Under the pieces are notes generated by a model, which was not told where the DNA came from, searched no databases, and saw nothing but the letters and a program-made list of their open reading frames with translations. From contig JAVBQG010000004.1 in assembly GCA_031549185.1 (NCBI GenBank), positions 1 to 46,657 on the forward strand: a stretch of 46,657 nucleotides of DNA, in the 5' to 3' direction. The position numbers and the translations under genes were made by a program. The DNA is from JAVBQG01 sp031549185. GTDB taxonomy: Bacteria; Synergistota; Synergistia; Synergistales; Synergistaceae. Shown piece by piece: positions 24,030 to 31,399 of this stretch (position 1 is its first letter; each line of letters begins with the position of its first letter).

Positions 24030-25979
24030 TTACCGAAACGACCTCACTGCCGCGAGAATGCCGCCCTCGTCCAGCCCCATGTGCGCGAGCACTTCCTTCG
24101 AGGGCCCCGACTCGCCGTAGCGCGTCACGCCGAGGTTCTTCATCGGCAGCGCCCTGCCCGCCCGCGCGATATGCATCGCGGCGATGGAACCGAGCCCCGT
24201 GTTCACATGATGGTCTTCGCAGGTCACGAGAGGTTTGTCTCCCAGCAGCGCGAGAAGCTCGTCCGGGTCTATTCCGAGAGGTGAAGAAGCGTGCAACACC
24301 TGGACGCTCATCCCTTCCGCGCGGAGCGCCTCCGACACCGCGACGGCGGCACCCGCAAGGTGCCCCATCGCGAGGATCGTCGCGTCGTTCCCCTTGCGCA
24401 GGACGTCGATCGCGCCGTATCGATAGGAGTACTTTTCGTCGAAGAACGGCGTTCCGTCCTCTTTCAACAGAACCGGCAGCACGCTACGCCCCATGGCGAG
24501 GCAGACGTTCCCCGGCTCGCCGAGCATCCAGCGCGTCGCCCGGTCCGTCTGGTTCGGATCGGCGGGCACGACGACGCACCAGCCGAATGTGTTCCGCAGC
24601 AGGCCGACGTAGTCGATGCACTGGTGCGTCTTGCCGTCCTCGCCGACGTCGAGGCCCACGTGCGTCAGCACCGTCTTGCTGGAGGCGCCGTTGATGTCGT
24701 TCAGGCGCTGCTGGTTGTACGCTTCGTCGACGCCGAAGACGCCGAAATCCGCCCATACGGCGACGACGCCCGCAGCAGACGCGGCGCCGGCGATCACGGC
24801 CGTGGCATGCTCCTGAATGCCCGTCTGGATGAAGCAATCCGGGCACTGTTTGGCGAACGCGTCGAGCTTGACGGACCCTGCCAGGTCGCAGTCGAACGCC
24901 AGGATCGGCGTGCGCCCCGGCACGCCGTAGTTGCGCGACGCGACGTCCGCGAGCGCGGCGCCGAAGGCGCCCCTGTTGTCCTTTTTGTCCTGCGCCGTAT
25001 AGACCTTCGGTTCGCCCAAATCGAGCGAGACGGGGCAGGCGCAGACTTCCCGGCCTTTCGGCAACGGCCCCTTCGAAAGTGCCTCCAGGCGCTCGAACTC
25101 CGCAGGATTGCCGCCGAGCTCCCCGATCGCCGTGGTCAGCAGATCGCCCCTCGCAGCCTTGCCGTGATAGTCGGGGATATCCTCCATGAAGGAGACTCCC
25201 CGGCCCATAACGGTGTGGCAGATGACGACAGTCGGCAGCTCGCACTCGATCGCCTTCCTGAGCGTCGCGTAAAGCGTCTTGTAGTTGTGACCGCAGCACT
25301 CGAGCACGCGCCAACCGTCGGCCTTCCAGAGCGCCGAAATATCCGCCGGCATGACCTCGTAGGTACGGCCGGAGATCTGAATCTGGTTCAGGTCGATCAG
25401 CACGGTGAGCGAACCGAGGTTCTCCTTGGCGGCGACCCTTCGCGCCTCAGCGTTTTGTCCCTTCGGCTGCTCGCCGTCGCCCATCACGACGAAGACGCGC
25501 GAGTCCAGATCGCGCGCGCGATTAGCAAGCGCAAATCCGATGCCGGCGGAGAGACCCTGCCCCAGGTTGCCGGTCCCCCAGTCGACACCGGGCACTTCGC
25601 GTTCGACGTGTCCCTGGAAGGGGCTGCCCGCCCGGCGGAAGTTCGCCACGACCTCGTCGCGGTCGACGAAGCCCCAGGCCGCAAGCGCGGCATAGACGCC
25701 GGGCGACGTATGTCCATGGCTGACGACGACACGATCGCGTGCGTCGTCGCAGCAGTTTCGCGGGGTCATGTCCATCGTGGCGAGCAAGATATTATATATG
25801 TCCATGCTCGACATGGAGCCCGCCGGGTGTCCGCTGTTGGCGATCCCCGTCATGATCACCGCGTCCAGTTTGCAACCCCGTGAGATTTCCTCCAGTGCCT
25901 TCACCTGTTCGTCCGTCACGGTCTCCGCGGAGAAGTCCCTGAGATCCCCCAGCAGCTCCAGTGTATTTCTTTCATTCAT
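24030..25979 (-). CDS. tkt: Transketolase
   Basis: This thiamine-diphosphate enzyme of the pentose phosphate pathway swaps two-carbon units between sugar phosphates. It is the full-length (649 residues) single-chain form. NSGHPAGSMSSMDIY, the cofactor motif GDGEQPKGQN near residue 167, the pyrimidine domain (TGIQEHATAVIAGAA) and a C-terminal domain starting near 530 are all seen. I chose ATG at 25979 (MNERNTLELLGD), with GGAGG about 13 nt upstream. The longer open frame upstream has no family similarity. It heads a leftward operon reaching thiN. Confidence 0.93.
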   Translation of the reverse strand: MNERNTLELLGDLRDFSAETVTDEQVKALEEISRGCKLDAVIMTGIANSGHPAGSMSSMDIYNILLATMDMTPRNCCDDARDRVVVSHGHTSPGVYAALAAWGFVDRDEVVANFRRAGSPFQGHVEREVPGVDWGTGNLGQGLSAGIGFALANRARDLDSRVFVVMGDGEQPKGQNAEARRVAAKENLGSLTVLIDLNQIQISGRTYEVMPADISALWKADGWRVLECCGHNYKTLYATLRKAIECELPTVVICHTVMGRGVSFMEDIPDYHGKAARGDLLTTAIGELGGNPAEFERLEALSKGPLPKGREVCACPVSLDLGEPKVYTAQDKKDNRGAFGAALADVASRNYGVPGRTPILAFDCDLAGSVKLDAFAKQCPDCFIQTGIQEHATAVIAGAASAAGVVAVWADFGVFGVDEAYNQQRLNDINGASSKTVLTHVGLDVGEDGKTHQCIDYVGLLRNTFGWCVVVPADPNQTDRATRWMLGEPGNVCLAMGRSVLPVLLKEDGTPFFDEKYSYRYGAIDVLRKGNDATILAMGHLAGAAVAVSEALRAEGMSVQVLHASSPLGIDPDELLALLGDKPLVTCEDHHVNTGLGSIAAMHIARAGRALPMKNLGVTRYGESGPSKEVLAHMGLDEGGILAAVRSFR

Positions 25980-26028
25980 TCCGCCTGGCTCCTCCCAAAA
26001 ATAAAAATTGCTCACACAATGCACGCAT

Positions 26029-26037
26029 ATTCTAACA
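26029..26037 (-). promoter_or_regulatory. Possible extended -10 promoter of the transketolase operon
   Basis: On the minus strand TGTTAGAAT (TG extension, TAGAAT at 26034-26029) lies about 50 nt before the transketolase start. The -35 region is weak. It sits in the only sizeable gap upstream of the operon. Confidence 0.4.
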
Positions 26038-26091
26038 CTTGGGGACAACTTCGCCATGCGCCGTAGGCAATCTGCGACACGTAAAACATAC

Positions 26092-26120
26092 AAAAAAGGC
26101 GGGCCGTCAGGCAGCCCGCC
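26092..26120 (-). terminator. Intrinsic terminator after the DegP-type protease
   Basis: On the minus strand a perfect 7-bp stem GGCGGGC/GCCCGCC (26120-26114, 26104-26098) with a 9-nt loop is followed by six T (26097-26092). It lies 26 nt after the protease stop. Confidence 0.88.
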
Positions 26121-26146
26121 TTTGCGGAAACGAAATACCCTATGCT

Positions 26147-27628
26147 CTACTGCTCCTTCTGGTACGTGAAAAAGAGCGTCTGCCCTTCGCGCTGCACGAG
26201 CAGAACAAGAGTCTTTGGATCCTTTGCTATATATTTTTCCCAGTCTGAGACACTTTCCACCTTCTTACGATCGACCTCCAGAACCTGGTCGCCAACTTGC
26301 AGGCCGAGTTCCTGCGCAATCGAGTTGTTCGCAACGGCCACCAGGACGAGTCCCTTCGTGGAGGGCAGTTCGTATTGATCCTTCAAACTCGGCGTAATCT
26401 CGCTCACCGTCGCACCGATCCTCGTCGACTGGCGGCCCGAACTTTTCTGGTCCGGTGCTACCTGCCCCGACCTCTGCGTACCGACTTCCTTGCCGGGGAT
26501 ATCGCCCAGCGTCACATCTACCTTCTGTTTCTTGCCGTCGCGGTAGATCTCGATCGAGGTCTTTTCTCCCGCCAGCTTGTTGCGGATGAAAAGCACCGCG
26601 TCCTGGCTCGATTTCACCTTCTTGCCGTCGATGGAGACGATTACATCGCCTCGCTGCAATCCTGCTTTCTCTGCGGGAGCACCGCGCGTAATGTCGGCGA
26701 TGACCGCACCTTCACTCGTCGGGAGCTTATATGTCTGCGCAAATCCTGGGGTCACGGTCTGGAGCGTCACGCCCAGCCAGGCGCGTTTGACCTCTCCGTG
26801 CTTGATCAGGTCGCTCATGATCTGCTTGGCCATATTCACCGGGACCGCGAAACCGATGCCCTGCGCGTAGGGCACGATCGCCGAGTTGATCCCCACGACT
26901 TCGCCGTTCAGGTTGATCAGAGGACCGCCGCTGTTGCCGGGATTGATGGCCGCATCCGTCTGCATGAAGCCCTGGAAGTTCACGTCGGCCGCCTGAAGCG
27001 TGCGGTTTTTGCCGGAGATGACGCCTGCCGTGACCGTATTCTCGAAGCCAAGCGGGTTGCCGATCGCGACCACCCATTCACCCACTTCGGCGGCGTCGGA
27101 ATCACCCATCTTGAGCACCGGCAGCTTGCTCGCCTTGATCTGGATGACGGCAAGGTCGAAGGTCGGGTCTCTGCCGATCAGCTTCGCCGGAAAATGCCTT
27201 CCGTCGAGCATCGTGACGGTGATCTTATCCGCGCCATCGACGACGTGATTGTTGGTGAGGATGTAACCCTTGTCGTCGACGATGAAACCGGACCCCTTGC
27301 CTCTCATTGGAACCATGCGATTGTATTCCTTGAATTGGTCGCCGAAGAACTCCTTGAAGAATGGATCGTTCGCAAAGGGCATCGGAGATTGGCGCACCAT
27401 CGTCTCGACATCAATATTGACGACTGCGGGCGAGCATATCTTCGCTATTCTCGCGACGGGGTTGTTTGTATAGACGTTGCCTGCGGGAGCCTGCGCCCCC
27501 AGCCCCCCCCCCGTCGCGGCGTTTCCGTTCTTCGTTATGAGCGGAGCCCCCCCTTCTTTGAGTGCGAGGGAGAGGCACACCAGCAGAACGAAGACAATTC
27601 CAATTAAAACTTTATTACTCTTTGACAT
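26147..27628 (-). CDS. degP: DegP/HtrA-type serine endoprotease (Do family)
   Basis: This envelope protease/chaperone handles misfolded exported proteins. The 493-residue product starts with an uncleaved or signal-type membrane segment (about residues 6-25), then a trypsin-like domain with catalytic His (TNNHVV, ~127), Asp (TFDLAVI, ~157) and Ser (GNSGGPL, ~231). Two PDZ domains follow, the second with NSIAQELGLQVGDQVLEVD. The ATG at 27628 has GGAGG 10 nt upstream; a TTG two codons earlier is less likely. The gene stands alone between a terminator and its own upstream region. Confidence 0.94.
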   Translation of the reverse strand: MSKSNKVLIGIVFVLLVCLSLALKEGGAPLITKNGNAATGGGLGAQAPAGNVYTNNPVARIAKICSPAVVNIDVETMVRQSPMPFANDPFFKEFFGDQFKEYNRMVPMRGKGSGFIVDDKGYILTNNHVVDGADKITVTMLDGRHFPAKLIGRDPTFDLAVIQIKASKLPVLKMGDSDAAEVGEWVVAIGNPLGFENTVTAGVISGKNRTLQAADVNFQGFMQTDAAINPGNSGGPLINLNGEVVGINSAIVPYAQGIGFAVPVNMAKQIMSDLIKHGEVKRAWLGVTLQTVTPGFAQTYKLPTSEGAVIADITRGAPAEKAGLQRGDVIVSIDGKKVKSSQDAVLFIRNKLAGEKTSIEIYRDGKKQKVDVTLGDIPGKEVGTQRSGQVAPDQKSSGRQSTRIGATVSEITPSLKDQYELPSTKGLVLVAVANNSIAQELGLQVGDQVLEVDRKKVESVSDWEKYIAKDPKTLVLLVQREGQTLFFTYQKEQ

Positions 27629-27684
27629 AGGCAAAGCACCTCCAAAATAATTGTTCGTTTCTGGAACGACGTTAGTTTATTACG

Positions 27685-27693
27685 TGTATACCA
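27685..27693 (-). promoter_or_regulatory. Possible extended -10 promoter of the DegP-type gene
   Basis: On the minus strand TGGTATACA carries TATACA at 27690-27685 with a TG extension, about 57 nt before the protease start. The -35 is not recognisable. Confidence 0.4.
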
Positions 27694-27764
27694 GACCTTC
27701 ATCGGAATTTTCACTTATGTATGCCTTGTATATTTATTCAATCAAAAATCCGAAAAACACGTGA

Positions 27765-27895
27765 TGGAAACCGAGTAGGAGGCCTTCCATTAAGTGAGAG
27801 GCCGCCCTCTCACACCACCGTACGGGCGGACGGCGTTGCGCGTATCCCCGTTTCCCCGAAAATAGCCGATTCCAATGCTCCAGGTGCGTTAATCA
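27765..27895 (-). mobile_element. Probable 3' remnant of a group II intron
   Basis: Read on the minus strand, this stretch has a CGTACGGTGGTGTGAGAGG-like segment, then the 8-bp hairpin GTGAGAGG/CCTCTCAC (plus 27794-27801, 27806-27813), and ends near CCTCCTACTCG. This resembles the domain V-VI end of bacterial group II introns. About 130 bp upstream of it are unremarkable and no reverse-transcriptase frame remains, so only a fragment is left. The match is from memory of such introns, not a covariance search. Confidence 0.5.
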
Positions 27896-28060
27896 GCGAC
27901 TCGTTCATGATCGAAAAAGCCAAAAAACGGATTCTTTTCAAGCAATCAACGCCATTCTCATTCGGTCGCCTTACTCAGAACATGTTTTTTAGGAAGCGTA
28001 TAGTTTGTCATTATCAAGTGATGAGGAATCCCTTGAAAGACACCAAGGAGGTGTATTGCA

Positions 28061-28609
28061 ATGGCAGAAGTAGCAAGAGCGATAGTAAAGAGCAACGGCG
28101 TAGATTTGGACAAATTGCTCCATTTGCTGATCACTAATGCGGCGGCCGAAATGTCAACGTACTACCACTACACGATTTTGAGAGTAAACCTGATCGGCCT
28201 CGAAGGAGAAGGCTTGAAAGAGATTGCGGAAACGGCGCGTTTGGAAGACCGCAACCATTTTGAAGCGCTGGTTCCGCGAATCTATGAGTTGGGCGGTAAG
28301 CTCCCGGATGATCTCAGCGAGTTTTATAAGATTGCGGCATGTCCACCGGCACATCTTCCTCCCAAGCCGGATACTCACTCGATCATTAAGGTGTTGCTGG
28401 CCGCAGAGCGTTGCGCGGTTGGTGGTTATAATGAAATTTGTAATATGACGTTTGGTAAGGATCACAGGACATACGATCTTTCGCTTGCGATTCTCCATGA
28501 GGAACTGGAGCATGAATCGTGGTTCTCCGAGTTCCTCGGCGAAGGTCCTTCCGGACACTATCTGCGCAGAGGAGCCACTTCTCCTTTTGCGGAAAAGTTT
28601 ATGCGTTAG
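28061..28609 (+). CDS. Dps-like (DPSL/thioferritin type) ferritin-fold protein
   Basis: This 182-residue four-helix-bundle protein resembles the Dps-like proteins of archaea and anaerobes, which mineralise iron using peroxide. Candidate di-iron ligands are seen in order: Glu30, Glu62, His66, Glu116, and Glu148/His151 in the motif HEELEHE. Cys118 and Cys127 (with Cys94) flank the ligand at 116; a cysteine pair near the metal site marks the DPSL class. AAGGAGGTG lies 7 nt before ATG 28061. It is a single gene. It likely protects against oxygen or peroxide in an anaerobe. Ordinary bacterioferritin is a less likely alternative. Confidence 0.8.
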   Translation: MAEVARAIVKSNGVDLDKLLHLLITNAAAEMSTYYHYTILRVNLIGLEGEGLKEIAETARLEDRNHFEALVPRIYELGGKLPDDLSEFYKIAACPPAHLPPKPDTHSIIKVLLAAERCAVGGYNEICNMTFGKDHRTYDLSLAILHEELEHESWFSEFLGEGPSGHYLRRGATSPFAEKFMR

Positions 28610-28634
28610 GCAGTCGAAATTCAGGAAACCGACA

Positions 28635-28669
28635 AGCGCCGAAATCCTGCACGCCTGGGTTTCGGCGCT
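28635..28669 (+). terminator. 10-bp hairpin after the Dps-like gene
   Basis: AGCGCCGAAA (28635-28644) pairs perfectly with TTTCGGCGCT (28660-28669) around a 15-nt loop, 25 nt after the ferritin stop. There is no T-tract, so its role as a terminator or as a 3' stabilising structure is uncertain. Confidence 0.5.
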
Positions 28670-29062
28670 CATATCGACTGTATCTCCCGTAAACCAGTCG
28701 CTCTCAGTGGCGTGTTGTCGTGAAGCATGACGCGTCATCTGCTTTCTTACGGTTTCCTCGACAGCGATCCCGCCACGCTTCGACCTCTACCTTCGCGTAA
28801 ACCTTCTTCGTCCAGACAACGAGACGGGCGGTACGGAAGGGAACGTCGGGTGCAGAAAGAACGCCCTCCCAAAGTCCGAAAGATCGCCCCGTCGAAAACG
28901 TGCTCGTCACACCCTAGCTGGACAGAATGCCATGGGCAAGTTCGCCCTCAAAGGGTGGGGAATTACTCCAGGTGCAATCCTTGTCAATAACTCAAGACGG
29001 GTCGCGAGCGTTCACTGAGGAGGGCGTTTTCTTCGCAATGTGGGAAGGGCGTGGGAAGGAAT
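28670..29062. other. Gene-poor stretch with small hairpins, unassigned
   Basis: I see no convincing gene in this 390-bp stretch. A 68-codon minus-strand frame (28704-28910) reads plausibly (FRTARLVVWTKKVYAKVEVEAW) but has no recognisable family or SD. Around 28930-28990 the plus strand has GGGCAAGTTCGCCC and a GGTGCAATCC segment, reminiscent of structured RNA such as intron domain I, but I cannot assign it. Confidence 0.4.
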
Positions 29063-29094
29063 AAAAAAAAGATTCAGACGAAATCGCCTGAACC
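29063..29094 (-). terminator. Terminator of the tRNA-Gln/tRNA-Glu unit
   Basis: On the minus strand an 8-bp stem TTCAGGCG/CGTCTGAA (one G-T pair), with a 4-nt loop, is followed by TCTTTTTTTT. It lies just after tRNA-Glu. Confidence 0.85.
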
Positions 29095-29106
29095 CTTGAT
29101 ATTAGC

Positions 29107-29182
29107 TGGCAGTCCCAAGGGGATTCGAACCCCTGTTACCGGGCTGAGAACCCGGCGTCCTAGGCCTCTGGACGATGGGACC
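29107..29182 (-). tRNA. tRNA-Glu (anticodon CTC)
   Basis: The acceptor stem GGTCCCA/TGGGACT, D-stem GTCC/GGAC, anticodon stem CCGGG/CCCGG with loop TTCTCAG and a T-arm with GGTTCGAATCC are all seen. The anticodon CTC reads GAG. The 3' CCA is encoded. It lies 23 nt downstream of tRNA-Gln in the same transcript. Confidence 0.96.
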
Positions 29183-29205
29183 ACAAGTGTATTGCCTTGA
29201 AAAAT

Positions 29206-29279
29206 TGGCTGGGGAACAGGGATTCGAACCCCGATTACCTGATCCAGAGTCAGGCGTGCTGCCGTTGCACCATTCCCCA
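29206..29279 (-). tRNA. tRNA-Gln (anticodon CTG)
   Basis: The acceptor stem TGGGGAA/TTCCCCA, anticodon stem CCTGA/TCAGG with loop CTCTGGA and a T-arm with GGTTCGAATCC are seen. The anticodon CTG reads CAG. CCA is encoded. It is the first of the pair. Confidence 0.96.
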
Positions 29280-29364
29280 AAGCCCAACGGAAGACAATTT
29301 TACAGTTTTTTCAGGAGTTGTCAAGTACGAGTGGCGCCGAAAACACCTGCCAATCCGCAGGCGT

Positions 29365-29394
29365 AGTATACATAGCGATAGTGTCCTTCGTCAA
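29365..29394 (-). promoter_or_regulatory. Promoter of the tRNA-Gln/tRNA-Glu unit
   Basis: On the minus strand TTGACG (29394-29389) and TATACT (29370-29365) are 18 bp apart, about 85 nt before tRNA-Gln. Confidence 0.75.
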
Positions 29395-29557
29395 GAGAGC
29401 GTAATTGGACCAGGAAAATGTCACTTATGGTGTTCTAGTTTATAAGTTACACCAAAAAGTGAATATTTGATGGCATACAGACTTGCGTTTTTTTAATGCC
29501 TTGCGTATGATTGTGAAGGAGCGCAATGCGTCATTTCCACAAAAGGAGGGTCACGTT

Positions 29558-29998
29558 ATGTCCGATCTGCCACCCTGGGAACAGGAAGAACTAGAAAGAT
29601 GGGGAGGGCCGAACGCCGGCAAACAGGCAGAGCCTGAAGAGATAACCTTGCCCATCACAACGCGCTATTCGTTGATGGACTCCGATGCGGAAACCCTCGG
29701 CCTCGTAAGCGCGTATGAATATTACGTCAACGACAATTTGAAAGAGGATATGTCTCAGTTGGCGGAAATGATCCAGAGACGACTTCTCAAATCGATCATG
29801 AAACAGGCCCACGAGCTAGGCGGGGATGCCATCGTCGGTCTCTCGGTACAGAAAAACGCGGCTCCGGCCTCCTACACGACCGCGACCGCGAACGGCTATC
29901 TCGTCCAGTGCTGGCATTGTTTGAACGTGAGCGTCTACGGCACGGCGATCAAGAGGAAGAAGAAGATTGGCGCACCGCCGCCTCGCCCCACAGCCTAA
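29558..29998 (+). CDS. YbjQ/UPF0145-like heavy-metal-binding domain protein
   Basis: This 146-residue protein has a polar, acidic N-terminus (MSDLPPWEQEELERWGG). Its central and C-terminal part follows the YbjQ pattern: a long helix, the segment AHELGGDAIVGLSVQ, and a closing beta strand NVSVYGTAIKRKKK. The family forms pentamers; its function is not firmly known. The ATG at 29558 has AAAGGAGG about 9 nt upstream; an upstream in-frame ATG (29483) lacks an SD. A clear terminator follows, so it is a single-gene unit. Confidence 0.7.
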   Translation: MSDLPPWEQEELERWGGPNAGKQAEPEEITLPITTRYSLMDSDAETLGLVSAYEYYVNDNLKEDMSQLAEMIQRRLLKSIMKQAHELGGDAIVGLSVQKNAAPASYTTATANGYLVQCWHCLNVSVYGTAIKRKKKIGAPPPRPTA

Positions 29999-30043
29999 TT
30001 CACTCAAACGAACATCTCGTCGGAGAAGGATAAGCCGTCAAAT

Positions 30044-30071
30044 CGGGGAGAGATTCGCCTCCCCGTTTTTT
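30044..30071 (+). terminator. Terminator of the YbjQ-like gene
   Basis: Stem CGGGGAG (30044-30050) / CTCCCCG (30059-30065) is followed by six T (30066-30071). Confidence 0.88.
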
Positions 30072-30107
30072 GCACAAGAGCGCTTTGCCCTGGCGCAGTA
30101 TTGCCAA

Positions 30108-30136
30108 TTGACTTTCTCCACGTATCGGGGTATCCT
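30108..30136 (+). promoter_or_regulatory. Promoter upstream of a small ORF and the ProC-like gene
   Basis: TTGACT (30108-30113) and TATCCT (30131-30136) have a 17-bp spacer. The transcript would start about 30143, run through the short frame at 30178 and then the ProC-like gene. Confidence 0.6.
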
Positions 30137-30177
30137 ACGCCATCGTACTACAAATAAAGAAACCAAGGGGTGATCGC

Positions 30178-30310
30178 ATGAACGGCGAAATTGCTTTACG
30201 ACAGATATCTGGACAGTGCTGCCAAACAGACAAAAGATCACCGCGACCTCGACCTTCCAACTAGAAACTCCCTTTATCAAAAAGGAGCGACACGATTTGT
30301 GTGTGCATAG
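30178..30310 (+). pseudogene. Possible frameshifted small gene (about 43 codons)
   Basis: ATG at 30178 has AAGGGG upstream and a promoter 42 nt before it. In its own frame it gives 28 codons that look non-native (MNGEIALRQISGQCC...). One base shift near 30184 opens a frame that reads AKLLYDRYLDSAAKQTKDHR and ends TAG at 30308-30310, with protein-like composition. Either a real one-base insertion or sequencing error broke a small gene, or the 28-codon frame is a leader peptide. I do not recognise the family. Confidence 0.35.
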
Positions 30311-30486
30311 CTCCGCCAATATCCGAATAGAATCGACAATTTCCAGCTAAAACGCAGGCGCCCGCGCAACGCGACGGGGTTCACGGTCGTTGACGTACGG
30401 CTTCGGCATTCGTTCGAAGGTGCCGTGGTCGCCATCTGCGTTTTGCACGAATCATAAAACTTCCTGGAGAAAAGGTTGGTGTCGTT
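30311..30486. other. Leader region before the ProC-like gene
   Basis: About 175 bp without a recognisable gene. A TTGACG at about 30393 has no matching -10, so it was not called as a promoter. Nothing else is supported. Confidence 0.4.
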
Positions 30487-31335
30487 GTGAATCATTATAA
30501 TTTTGGCAACAATGCGAATAAAACGATCGGGATCATCGGCTTCGGGCACCTGGGGCACTCTCTCGCCCTCCCACTCGTGAAAGAGGGATTCCCGAAGAAA
30601 CACCTGCTGATCTCTCACGGGAGCAGCGAGGCAACATACAGAAAGGCACGAGAGGCAGGCCTTGCCGAGTGTCTGGCGGATGCAAAAAATCTGGCCGAAC
30701 GCGCGGACGTCGTCATCGTGGCCGTGAGGCCGCAGGACGTCTTATCGCTGTCGGGGCTGGCGTTCAAGAAGAATGCACTCGTCATCTCCTGCATGGCGGG
30801 CCTTCCGCTCGATTTGTTGCGAAAAATCTTCGAAATAGACGTACACAGGATGATGTGCAGCGGGCCCGATACGATCCTCGAGGGGCGAGGAATCGCCACT
30901 CTCTTCCCTGCAGACGAACGGGTATCGGAGGTGCTGGGACTCATCGGTATGAGAATCTTCGAGACGAAATCCGAAGCGGAGCTCGACTCTTTCACCGCGG
31001 GCATCTGCCTGCCGGCGATCCTGCTCAATATACGCGTGGCAAAAAAAGAGGTAAACGAGGCGATGGACGAGATGAAAAAGACATACCCGGTCTATGGCCA
31101 TCTGCACGAATGGATCGGGGAGGTCGCCCCGCAGGGCGAGAAGGTCGAGAAGCACGCCTATCTCGAGGGCGTCTCCACGAAAGGCGGCATCAGCGAAGCC
31201 ATGACCGGAAGCCTGAGAAGCGGCAGCTCGCTCCTGGCAGCCCTCTTGCGCGGGCTGGAGAGAGGGCGGGAGATAACCGCCGGGATCGCAGGGGAGGTCT
31301 CGGAAACGCTCGAAGCGATGAAACTGGCGGGATAA
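30487..31335 (+). CDS. Pyrroline-5-carboxylate reductase family protein (ProC-like)
   Basis: This 282-residue protein has an N-terminal NAD(P)-binding fold (IGIIGFGHLGHSLALPLVKEG) and strands leading to ADVVIVAVRPQDVL and LVISCMAGLPLDLLRK. Its C-terminal helical dimerisation part includes STKGGISEAM, matching the ProC pattern of a Thr/Gly-rich turn. ProC makes proline from P5C. Here the active-site segment is loose, so the substrate could differ. The start is GTG at 30487, about 10 nt after GGAGAAAAGG; no in-frame ATG is nearby. It stands alone and converges with the PHP gene. Confidence 0.75.
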   Translation: MNHYNFGNNANKTIGIIGFGHLGHSLALPLVKEGFPKKHLLISHGSSEATYRKAREAGLAECLADAKNLAERADVVIVAVRPQDVLSLSGLAFKKNALVISCMAGLPLDLLRKIFEIDVHRMMCSGPDTILEGRGIATLFPADERVSEVLGLIGMRIFETKSEAELDSFTAGICLPAILLNIRVAKKEVNEAMDEMKKTYPVYGHLHEWIGEVAPQGEKVEKHAYLEGVSTKGGISEAMTGSLRSGSSLLAALLRGLERGREITAGIAGEVSETLEAMKLAG

Positions 31336-31370
31336 GGAGGGGCGCAGGTACGGTTGGAATGCGAAGAGGC

Positions 31371-31398
31371 CTGCCGGGGACCCTCGGGGCTCCGGCAG
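31371..31398. terminator. Hairpin between convergent ProC-like and PHP genes
   Basis: CTGCCGG (31371-31377) pairs with CCGGCAG (31392-31398) around a 14-nt loop that can pair further. There is no T-tract on either side, so it is a weak two-way terminator candidate. Confidence 0.5.
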
Positions 31399-31399
31399 A

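Noticed and set aside
29428..29454. TGGTGT/ACACCA inverted repeat as an operator or terminator
   Set aside because: Only 6 bp with a 15-nt AT-rich loop, no T-tract, and no promoter positioned around it; too weak to call.
30038..30319. 93-codon minus-strand frame
   Set aside because: It spans a clear plus-strand terminator and promoter, has no SD, and its composition is not protein-like.
30393..30398. TTGACG as a -35 box for the ProC-like gene
   Set aside because: No acceptable -10 lies 16-18 bp downstream.
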